The notes under the pieces were generated by a model, which ran no database searches, was not told the DNA's origin, and worked only from the letters and a program-made list of their open reading frames with translations. From Candidatus Didemnitutus sp. (GTDB taxonomy: Bacteria > Verrucomicrobiota > Verrucomicrobiia > Opitutales > Opitutaceae), in the NCBI GenBank assembly GCA_030682505.1, contig JAUXOH010000037.1, forward strand, positions 1 to 12,097: DNA of 12,097 bases, given 5' to 3'. The position numbers were made by a program, and so were the translations under genes. This document shows, one piece after another, positions 5,831 through 12,097 of the stretch (positions within the stretch are counted from its first letter, which is position 1; each line of letters opens with the position of its first letter).

Positions 5831-7417
5831 ATGAGATTTTTCCCGTGGCTGGCGGCACTGTTTACTCTCACTTCGTTCGCCGCGGCGGACGAGTTTGATC
5901 TGATCATCCGCCACGGCCTGGTGGTCGACGGTTCCGGCCAACCGGCCTTCGCGGCGGACCTTGCCGTGCGAGCGGGGCGCATCGCGCGCATCGGAGCCAT
6001 CACCGGCACCGCCAAGACCGAGATCGACGCAACCGGGCTTGTTGTCGCCCCGGGCTTCATCGACGTGCACACCCACGCGGATGACATCATTGATCTGCCG
6101 CTCGCGGAAAACTTCCTCCGCATGGGCGTCACCGCGATCGTCGCGGGCAACTGCGGCGGGTCGGCGCTGGACGTCGGTCGGCTCTTCCGTGACCTCGAGC
6201 AAACCAAGTCCTCGATCAATTTTGCGACGCTCGTCGGCCACAACACCGTGCGCAAGGAGGCAATGGGCGGAAGTTTCGACCGCGCGCCGACGCCGGAAGA
6301 GCTGGCCAAGATGCAGGTCCTCGTGAGCCGCGCGATGCACGATGGCGCGGTCGGACTGTCCACGGGACTAATCTACCAGCCCGGGGTTTTTGCGCGGACC
6401 GAGGAGATTGTCGCGGTGTCCCGGGCCCTCACCCCCTTCGACGGCATCTACGTCAGTCACATGCGCAACGAAGGCGCGCAGATTTTCGCCGCACTGGACG
6501 AACTCTTCCAAGTGGCGCGTGAAGCCCACGTGCGGGCCCAGGTCTCGCACCTCAAGGTCTCCGGCGAAAAATCCTGGGGACAGGCCGAAGCCGTGCTGGC
6601 CCGGATTGCGGCGGCGCGGGCGAGTGGTCTCGATGTCACCCAGGACCAGTATGCCTACACCGCGTCCAGCACCTCGATGCGGCAATTGATTCCCGATGAC
6701 GCGCTCGCCGGCGGCAAGGAGCACTTTCTCGCGGTGCTCGCCGATCCGGTCCAGAAGGCCGACCTAGTCGCGCGGATGAAGCAAAATATCCGGACCCGCG
6801 GACGGCAGGATTACGCCTACGCCGTGGTGGCGTCGTTCCGCCAAGACACCTCGCTCAACGGGCTCAACATCCTCGAGGCGGCGCAGAAAAAATTTGGCTC
6901 GGACTCCCTCGATGCGCAGATCGAGGTGATTTTGGATTTCGAGAAAAATGGCAGCGCAACCGGTGTGTTCCACGGCATGAACGAGGAGGACCTGCAGGTC
7001 TTCATGCGGCATCCGAACACCATGATCGCCTCCGACAGCGGCCTGCGGGTCTTCGGGGAGGGCGTTCCTCATCCGCGCGGCTACGGCAACAATGTCCGGG
7101 TGCTCGGCCGCTACGTGCGCGACCTGCACGTGCTGCCGCTCGAAGAGGCCATCCGCAAGATGACCAGTCTGCCGGCGGCGGTTTTCCGCTTCACGGAACG
7201 CGGCGAACTCCGCGAGGGCTACTGGGCCGACCTCGTCGTCTTCGATCCCGCGCGCGTCACCGACCCGTCCACTTACCGCGAACCGCACCGCTACGCCGAC
7301 GGCGTGCCGTGGGTGATCGTCAACGGCGTGCCCGTCGTGCAACACGGCCAGCACACCGGCGCCAAACCCGGCGCCGTGCTCCGCGCCCGCGCTCCCGCCC
7401 AATCCGCGAGCAACTGA
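5831..7417 (+). CDS. Secreted D-aminoacylase / N-acyl-D-amino-acid deacylase family amidohydrolase
   Basis: This 528-residue metal-dependent amidohydrolase is predicted to remove N-acyl groups from D-amino acids or related compounds. The N-terminus MRFFPWLAALFTLTSFAAAD is a signal peptide, so it should act outside the cytoplasm. The beta/alpha-barrel motifs are in the D-aminoacylase order: DVHTH (His80, His82), GNCGG (Cys108, the bridging metal Cys of this family), YVSHMRNEG (His210), QVSHLKVSG (His240) and ASDSG (Asp402). The HPRGYGNN stretch (414-421) and the C-terminal GYWADLVVFDP and VNGVPVVQHG are also typical. All expected metal ligands are present and the length is normal. The start is placed at the ATG that begins the signal peptide; the frame is open for 120 codons upstream, but that part overlaps the peptidase gene and looks non-coding. 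Specificity (D-Glu, D-Asp, broad, or a dipeptide) cannot be read from sequence. Confidence 0.9.
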   Translation: MRFFPWLAALFTLTSFAAADEFDLIIRHGLVVDGSGQPAFAADLAVRAGRIARIGAITGTAKTEIDATGLVVAPGFIDVHTHADDIIDLPLAENFLRMGVTAIVAGNCGGSALDVGRLFRDLEQTKSSINFATLVGHNTVRKEAMGGSFDRAPTPEELAKMQVLVSRAMHDGAVGLSTGLIYQPGVFARTEEIVAVSRALTPFDGIYVSHMRNEGAQIFAALDELFQVAREAHVRAQVSHLKVSGEKSWGQAEAVLARIAAARASGLDVTQDQYAYTASSTSMRQLIPDDALAGGKEHFLAVLADPVQKADLVARMKQNIRTRGRQDYAYAVVASFRQDTSLNGLNILEAAQKKFGSDSLDAQIEVILDFEKNGSATGVFHGMNEEDLQVFMRHPNTMIASDSGLRVFGEGVPHPRGYGNNVRVLGRYVRDLHVLPLEEAIRKMTSLPAAVFRFTERGELREGYWADLVVFDPARVTDPSTYREPHRYADGVPWVIVNGVPVVQHGQHTGAKPGAVLRARAPAQSASN

Positions 7418-7675
7418 ACGGAATGCGCGCACTGAGGTGGAGCGGATTGGCCTCAATCCGCGCAGAACGCGTTGAGGTCAACGTGTTCCACCCGCTTCCG
7501 CGGCGCCGGACCGAGAGACACGTGAGTTACGCACTCAACGCGCAACGTGGCGAGTCCACCGCTTCCGTCTCCACTGCTCACTACTCGCTCCTCGCTTCTC
7601 CCTCCATTTCTACAGCGCAAAACGCAGCAGCGGTCGCGTTTGCAATTCCCCACGGCAACCGCATTTTCCCGAGTC
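7418..7675. other. Intergenic region with two adjacent dyads
   Basis: This 258-base spacer follows the D-aminoacylase gene. It contains GCGGATTG-GCCT-CAATCCGC (7442-7461, perfect 8-bp stem). A few bases on is a GTTGA-GG-TCAAC dyad (7471-7482), whose flanking bases extend the symmetry to 7467-7486. Neither is followed by a T-run. I see no tRNA, small ORF or convincing promoter. The dyads could be a transcript 3' end and an operator for the downstream gene. Confidence 0.4.
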
Positions 7676-9100
7676 ATGCCCCGCTTCCTCCTGTTGTCCG
7701 TCACCACTTGCTTGTTCACTTCGGGGCTGTCGCTGGTTGCAGACGCCCAAGTGACGCCGCGCCGCGATATCGAGCGCATCTATCGGGATTCCTGTGCCGA
7801 CTGTCACGGTCGCAACCTCCAGGGCGGACTCGCACCATCCCTGCTCGACGGTAAGTGGACCCACGGATCAACCGACGAAGACCTCGCTCGCATCATTCGC
7901 GACGGCGTGCCGGACGCGATGGACGGCTTCAAGGGTGAGATGAGCGAGGCCGAGATTCGCGCGATGGTCGTCTACATCCGCGAACACCGGGCCGGATTCA
8001 CCACCACGCGCCAAACCAAGCCACTCCCCGCCGGCGTCGTCGCGAGCGAGGAGCATGAGTTTCGCCTCGAAATCGTGGCTGACGGCCTGTCCACGCCATG
8101 GGCCATCGATTTCCTGCCCGACGGGCGCATGCTCGTGACGGAAAAGCCCGGACGCCTGCGCGTCATCGAGAACGGACGCCTCCAACCGGAGCCGGTGCAC
8201 GGCATACCCGCGGTGCGTGACGCCGGACAAGGCGGTTTGCTCGAGGTGGCGGTGCATCCGCGTTATGCGGAGAACGGCTGGATTTACCTCGCCTACTCCG
8301 ACCCCGCGCTGCGCGACGGCCAACCGGTGAGCCTTACCACGCTCGTGCGCGGCCGGCTGCGCGACGGCGCCTGGGTCGATCAGGAAACGATCTGGCGCGC
8401 GCCGCTGGAACATTACCGAGCGGGCGGCGGCGTGCATTACGGTTGCCGCATCGCGTTCGACCGCGAGGGCTACCTCTACTTCTCGCACGGCGAGCGCGGC
8501 CGGCAGGACGACGCGCAAGATCTGCGGCTGCCCGTCGGCAAAATTCATCGTCTCCACGACGACGGTCGCGTGCCGGCGGACAACCCCTTTGTCGGGCACG
8601 CCGGCGCGTTCGCTTCCGTCTGGACCTATGGCAATCGCAACCCGCAGGGCCTCGACTTCGATCCGCGCACCGGCCTGCTCTGGGAAACGGAGCACGGCCC
8701 GCGCGGCGGCGACGAACTCAACCTCATCCACCGCGGCGCCAACTACGGCTGGCCGCTCGTCACGCACGGCATGAACTACAACGGCACGCCGATCACGCCC
8801 GAGACCTCGCGGCCGGGCATCGAACCGCCCGTCGTGCATTGGACGCCCTCCATCGCCGTCTGCGGCATCGATTTCTACACGGGCGAGAAGTTTCCCCGCT
8901 GGCGCCACCACCTCTTCGTCACTGCGCTCGCGCAACAAGAGCTGCGCCGCGTGGTCATCGCCGGCGAACGCGTGACCCACCAGGAAGTCGTGCTGCGCGA
9001 CATCGGCCGGCTGCGCGACGTCGCCAACGGTCCCGACGGTTTCCTCTACCTCGCGGTCAACCAGCCCGACCGCATCGTGCGACTCGTTCCCGCCGAGTGA
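7676..9100 (+). CDS. Cytochrome c / PQQ-dependent sugar dehydrogenase fusion
   Basis: This 474-residue protein is predicted to be periplasmic and to oxidise aldose sugars with PQQ, passing electrons to its own heme. It begins with a signal peptide (about 1-25, MPRFLLLSVTTCLFTSGLSL). A single-heme cytochrome c domain (about 28-108) follows, with CADCH at 40-44 and a likely axial Met82 in DAMDGFKGEMS. From about 128 there is a six-bladed propeller of the soluble glucose/aldose sugar dehydrogenase family: GLSTPWAIDFLPDGRMLVTE (137-156), HYGCR with His254 at the catalytic base position, GNRNPQG with Arg321, EHGPRGGDELN (339-349) and NYGWP (356-360). The start is the ATG opening the signal peptide; an earlier in-frame start at 7547 would add 43 low-complexity residues. 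True substrates of this family are often uncertain. Confidence 0.9.
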   Translation: MPRFLLLSVTTCLFTSGLSLVADAQVTPRRDIERIYRDSCADCHGRNLQGGLAPSLLDGKWTHGSTDEDLARIIRDGVPDAMDGFKGEMSEAEIRAMVVYIREHRAGFTTTRQTKPLPAGVVASEEHEFRLEIVADGLSTPWAIDFLPDGRMLVTEKPGRLRVIENGRLQPEPVHGIPAVRDAGQGGLLEVAVHPRYAENGWIYLAYSDPALRDGQPVSLTTLVRGRLRDGAWVDQETIWRAPLEHYRAGGGVHYGCRIAFDREGYLYFSHGERGRQDDAQDLRLPVGKIHRLHDDGRVPADNPFVGHAGAFASVWTYGNRNPQGLDFDPRTGLLWETEHGPRGGDELNLIHRGANYGWPLVTHGMNYNGTPITPETSRPGIEPPVVHWTPSIAVCGIDFYTGEKFPRWRHHLFVTALAQQELRRVVIAGERVTHQEVVLRDIGRLRDVANGPDGFLYLAVNQPDRIVRLVPAE

Positions 9101-9137
9101 AGCCGGCCGCACCGGCCCGGCGGTTGCCCGCTGGACA

Positions 9138-9150
9138 GATGCGGCGCATC
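9138..9150. repeat. Short palindrome between the dehydrogenase and DUF885 genes
   Basis: GATGCG-G-CGCATC is a perfect 6-bp dyad around one central base. It lies 23 bases before the ATG of the following gene. It has no T-run, so it is not a standard terminator and could be a protein-binding site or chance. Confidence 0.25.
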
Positions 9151-9172
9151 CGCTAAGTTGACCGCCTACCCT

Positions 9173-10936
9173 ATGAAATTCCCGCGCTGCTTGGTTCTTC
9201 TCGCGGCGAGTGCGTCCGCGCTCTTCGCCGCCAATCCCGCTTTCGACCACTGGGCCGATTCGTTCGCCGCCGATTGGGTGCGGGGCAATCCGACATTTTC
9301 CACCGTGCAACAATACCTGCCCGCCGAGGAACAGGACGCGCTCGACCGCCAGCTCACGCCCGTCAGTCGCGAGTATCGCGCGGCCCGCGCCGCCGTCGCC
9401 GCCCGCGGTCTGAACGAGCTCGCGCAATTCGACCGCGACTCGCTCAGCCCCGATCAACGCACGTCCGCCGCCGTCATCGCCTGGTCACTCGACGGCACCG
9501 TGCGCGGCGAAGCGTTTGCTGATTTCAGTTTCGTGTTTCACCAAATGGGCGGCCTGCACGTCGGCCTCGTAAATTTTCTGACGCAGTCGCACCCGATCCG
9601 GAATAAGCGCGATGTCGAAAACTACCTCGCGCGCCTCGACCAAGTTGCGGCGCGGATCGACGAAGGTGTGGCCATTGCGCAAGCCGGTGCGGCGCGCGGC
9701 CACCTGATGCCTGATTTCATCACGCGTTCCGTGCTCGGCCAGTTCGCCCGTTTCCTCACCGGCACGCCGCGCGAAAACCGTTTCGTCGCCGCGCTCGATG
9801 AACGCGTCGCGAAGCTCACCGACGTCACGGCCGAAGAGCGCGTCGCGTTTGTCGCCTCCGCCGAGAAGATCACCGCCGAGTCGATCATCCCAGCCTTCCA
9901 GCGCGCGCAGGCGATGTTGCAGGAGCAACTGCCCCTCACCAACAGCAATGCCGGCCTCGCGTGGCGCGAGGGCGGCGACGCGGCCTATGCGGAGGCGCTC
10001 CGCCGCTTCACCACGACGACGATGACGGCCGATGAAATCCACGAGCTCGGTCTGCGCGAAGTCGCCCGCATCGAAGCGGAGATGGACAAACATCTGCGCT
10101 CGCTCGGTTACACTGACGGCAGCGTGAAGGCGCGCTACGAACAATTGAACGACGACGTGCAACCCAAGGGCGACGAAGATCCGCGTCCGGCGCTGATCGC
10201 GCGGTTTGAGGCGCTGTTGGCCGACGCCGTGGAACGTTCGAAGTCCGTCTTCGACATCACGCCGAAGGCGCCGTGTGTCGTGAAACGTGAACCGGCGTTC
10301 ACGGAAAAAACCGCCGCCGCGCACTATAGCGGCCCGGCGAAGGACGGCTCGCGGCCGGGGATTTTTTGGGCACCGTTGCCGGGGCCGAAATTTTCCATCC
10401 TCGGGATGCGCACGCTCACTTACCACGAAGGTATTCCCGGCCATCACTTTCAAATCGCGCTGCAACGAGAGACCGAGAGTCTGCCGCGTTACCGTCGTGA
10501 CGGCGTGTTCAGCGGAGGGTCGGCCTACGCCGAGGGCTGGGCGCTCTACGCCGAACAACTTGCCACCGAAAACAATTGGTATGCAGGCGACACGCACGGC
10601 TTGCTTGGCCAGCTCAACGCCGAACTCTTCCGCGCCCGCCGTCTCGTCGTTGATACCGGTCTGCACGCGAAAAAGTGGACGCGCCAGCAAGTGATCGACT
10701 ACGGCATCCCCGCCTCCGAAGCGGAGCGCTACGTCGTGATGCCGGGGCAAGCCTGTTCCTACAAAGTCGGGATGATCAAAATCCTCGAGCTGCGCGCCAA
10801 GGCCCAGCGCGAGCTCGGCGCGCGGTTTTCGATCAAGCAATTTCACAACGTCGTCCTGCAAACCGGCAACGTGCCCCTCGCCGTGCTGGAGCAAGTCATA
10901 GACGCGTGGGTCACAACCACCTTGGCGTCCGAATAG
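9173..10936 (+). CDS. Secreted DUF885-family metallohydrolase (probable peptidase)
   Basis: This 587-residue protein belongs to the DUF885 family, predicted zinc hydrolases related to M1/M32-type peptidases and not well characterised. A signal peptide (MKFPRCLVLLAASASALFAA) predicts export. The body is helical, and the DUF885 signature lies in the C-terminal half: YHEGIPGHHFQ (417-427, with His418, Glu419 and His424 as likely zinc/catalytic residues), SAYAEGWALYAEQL (450-463) carrying a downstream Glu, DTGLHAKKWT (494-503) and MPGQACSYKVG (523-533). Length is typical. The ATG at 9173 was preferred over an in-frame TTG at 9158 because it puts the basic residues at the very N-terminus. It is 72 bases after the PQQ dehydrogenase on the same strand and could share its transcript. 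Peptide or ester hydrolysis is inferred. Confidence 0.88.
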   Translation: MKFPRCLVLLAASASALFAANPAFDHWADSFAADWVRGNPTFSTVQQYLPAEEQDALDRQLTPVSREYRAARAAVAARGLNELAQFDRDSLSPDQRTSAAVIAWSLDGTVRGEAFADFSFVFHQMGGLHVGLVNFLTQSHPIRNKRDVENYLARLDQVAARIDEGVAIAQAGAARGHLMPDFITRSVLGQFARFLTGTPRENRFVAALDERVAKLTDVTAEERVAFVASAEKITAESIIPAFQRAQAMLQEQLPLTNSNAGLAWREGGDAAYAEALRRFTTTTMTADEIHELGLREVARIEAEMDKHLRSLGYTDGSVKARYEQLNDDVQPKGDEDPRPALIARFEALLADAVERSKSVFDITPKAPCVVKREPAFTEKTAAAHYSGPAKDGSRPGIFWAPLPGPKFSILGMRTLTYHEGIPGHHFQIALQRETESLPRYRRDGVFSGGSAYAEGWALYAEQLATENNWYAGDTHGLLGQLNAELFRARRLVVDTGLHAKKWTRQQVIDYGIPASEAERYVVMPGQACSYKVGMIKILELRAKAQRELGARFSIKQFHNVVLQTGNVPLAVLEQVIDAWVTTTLASE

Positions 10937-11081
10937 GCCACCCGCCGTTTCCCTCGCGCCCTCCCCGTGGGCAGGGAAGGCGTTTCCTTGGCCCCGCCCC
11001 GTTCTCCGGGCCGTCGAAATTGCTTTGCCGTCGCCTCGTTCGCGGATTTCTTGGACAGCGTCACCCTCGGCCCCTCCTTGC
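10937..11081. other. Intergenic spacer before aas
   Basis: This 145-base GC-rich spacer has no strong hairpin with a T-run, no tRNA and no clear promoter. The last bases before the aas start (CCCCTCCTT, 11072-11079) are pyrimidine-rich, resembling an anti-Shine-Dalgarno rather than a ribosome binding site. Confidence 0.4.
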
Positions 11082-12097
11082 ATGATGTCTCTCCTCCGCC
11101 TCCTGCTTAAAGTTGTCTTCCGCTTCCGGGTGGAGGGGGCCGAAACGATTCGCGGGCCCGGCCCGATGATCCTTTGTCCCAACCACACCTCGTGGCTCGA
11201 CTGGTTGTTCGTGCTGGTGTGCCTTGAAGACGATTGGAAGTTCGTCGCGTCGTCCACCACGGCGCAGACGACCTGGATCCATCGGAAGATGATGATCAAC
11301 AGTCGCACCTTCCCGGTGGACAACACCTCCTCCTATGCCATCCGCGGCATGGCTGAACACCTGGAGAACGGCGGCAAGCTGGTGATTTTCCCCGAAGGTC
11401 GCATCAGCTCGACGACCAACTTGATGCGCATCTACGACGGCACCGCCTTCTTGGTGCATCGCACGGGGGCCAAGGTCGTTACCTGTTACCTGCGCAACGC
11501 GGTCCGCGTCCGCTGGGTGCGGCACAAGGGCTGGACGAGTTGGTTTCCGCGGGTCTCCGTTCACTTCAGCCCGCCACTCACGGCGCCGACCTTTGCCGAG
11601 CACGCGCACAACGTCGGGCGCCACAAACTCACCCAATGGCTGCGCGACCAGATCATGCTGCAGCAGTTCGAGATTGAAATGCGCCTCGGCGCGCCAACCG
11701 TGCCGGCCGCCATCGCCGAGACGGCCGCCGCGATCCCCGGCCGCATCGCCGTCGAGGACATTTCCTTCACGGAGTTGACCTACCGGCAGTTGATGATTCG
11801 CACCCAGGTGCTGTCCGGCGTGCTGGCGAATCATCTCTCTCCCACCGTCGGCGAGCGCATCGGCATGTTGTTGCCCACGGTCAACGGCGCCCTGATCACC
11901 GTGCTGGCACTCTGGTCGCGGGGCAAGGTGCCGGCGTTCCTCAACTACTCGAGTGGCGGCGCCATCATGGTGAGCTGCGCGAAGCTCGCCAGTCTCAAGC
12001 AAGTGCTGACCTCCCGAGCTTTCGTCGAAAAAGCGCGCATCAACCTGGAGCCATTGAAGGCCGCCGGGCTGGAGTTCATATTTCTCGAGGACATTCG
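11082..12097 (+). CDS. aas: Bifunctional acyltransferase / acyl-ACP synthetase Aas, N-terminal part (3' end outside window)
   Basis: Aas re-acylates lysophospholipids, mainly 2-acylglycerophosphoethanolamine, at the inner membrane, using acyl chains loaded on ACP by its own synthetase domain. The frame is open from the ATG pair at 11082/11085 to the window end, giving 338 complete codons. The PlsC-type acyltransferase domain comes first, with NHTSWLD (His35, Asp40: the HX4D catalytic motif) and FPEGRISS (103-110) followed by LMRIYDGTAFLV. From about residue 220 the sequence enters the AMP-binding synthetase domain (VEDISFTELTYRQL, GERIGMLLPTVNGA, GKVPAFLNYSSG, LTSRAFVEKA). It matches E. coli Aas in order and spacing by recall. 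The ATP-binding P-loop and later motifs lie beyond the window. No ribosome binding site is recognisable before either ATG. Confidence 0.93.
   Translation, partial: MMSLLRLLLKVVFRFRVEGAETIRGPGPMILCPNHTSWLDWLFVLVCLEDDWKFVASSTTAQTTWIHRKMMINSRTFPVDNTSSYAIRGMAEHLENGGKLVIFPEGRISSTTNLMRIYDGTAFLVHRTGAKVVTCYLRNAVRVRWVRHKGWTSWFPRVSVHFSPPLTAPTFAEHAHNVGRHKLTQWLRDQIMLQQFEIEMRLGAPTVPAAIAETAAAIPGRIAVEDISFTELTYRQLMIRTQVLSGVLANHLSPTVGERIGMLLPTVNGALITVLALWSRGKVPAFLNYSSGGAIMVSCAKLASLKQVLTSRAFVEKARINLEPLKAAGLEFIFLEDI

Noticed and set aside
9158..9172. TTG start for the DUF885 protein adding MTAYP.
   Set aside because: The ATG at 9173 begins a normal signal peptide directly with basic residues, and TTG has no better ribosome binding site.
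7868..9457. A 529-codon minus-strand open frame opposite the PQQ dehydrogenase.
   Set aside because: Its translation is rich in Ala, Arg, Val and Glu with no domain signature, and the plus strand encodes a well-supported fusion protein.
10950..11010. GC-rich partial inverted repeats after the DUF885 gene as a terminator.
   Set aside because: The pairing is imperfect and no T-run follows.
9485..11326. A 613-codon open frame on the minus strand opposite the DUF885 gene.
   Set aside because: It is antisense to a gene with clear family motifs and signal peptide, has a low-complexity, Arg/Gly/Ala-rich translation with no recognisable domain, and is a usual by-product of high GC3 coding DNA.
11061..12002. 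A 313-codon minus-strand open frame opposite aas.
   Set aside because: It is His/Gly/Arg-rich without motifs, and the plus strand matches Aas in order and spacing throughout.

Overview
The window is high-GC bacterial chromosomal DNA that reads as ordinary genome from a member of the Verrucomicrobiota, most likely the Opitutaceae/Opitutales. That placement is an inference. It rests on the gene mix: a membrane pyrophosphatase with expanded loops, an exported protease with an Ig-like domain and a Gly-rich C-terminal anchor, a DUF885 protein, an Aas-type acyltransferase/synthetase, and a cytochrome c-PQQ dehydrogenase fusion. Weak or absent Shine-Dalgarno sequences before most genes also fit. I see no rRNA, tRNA, CRISPR array, insertion sequence, phage gene or plasmid function.

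Layout. (1) Bases 1-1437 (+) hold the C-terminal part of a membrane-bound ion-pumping pyrophosphatase (hppA), closed by a clear intrinsic terminator at 1479-1505. (2) Converging on it from the other strand is a set of three minus-strand genes. Read in their own direction these are an exported metzincin metallopeptidase (5631-3712), a BchC-like medium-chain dehydrogenase without visible zinc ligands (3636-2611), and a second medium-chain dehydrogenase with a GHE zinc motif (2603-1608). The two dehydrogenases are 7 bases apart and surely form one transcription unit. (3) Diverging from the peptidase is a plus-strand series: a secreted D-aminoacylase-family amidohydrolase (5831-7417), a periplasmic cytochrome c/PQQ sugar dehydrogenase fusion (7676-9100), a secreted DUF885 metallohydrolase (9173-10936), and the N-terminal 338 codons of the bifunctional acyltransferase/acyl-ACP synthetase Aas (11082 to the window end).

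How the genes may work together. Four consecutive products (peptidase, D-aminoacylase, PQQ dehydrogenase, DUF885 protein) carry N-terminal export signals, so the middle of the window is devoted to the cell envelope or periplasm. Three of the four are hydrolases of peptide or acyl-amino-acid bonds, which fits scavenging of peptides and amino-acid derivatives. The PQQ enzyme would pass electrons from sugar oxidation to the respiratory chain through its own heme domain. The flanking pyrophosphatase and Aas are housekeeping membrane functions.

The most interesting points are the large extra loop in the pyrophosphatase, the domain layout and lower GC of the peptidase with its possible sorting tag, the zinc-less dehydrogenase beside a zinc-type one, and the heme-PQQ fusion. 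I found no convincing evidence of a wholly new multi-gene system.
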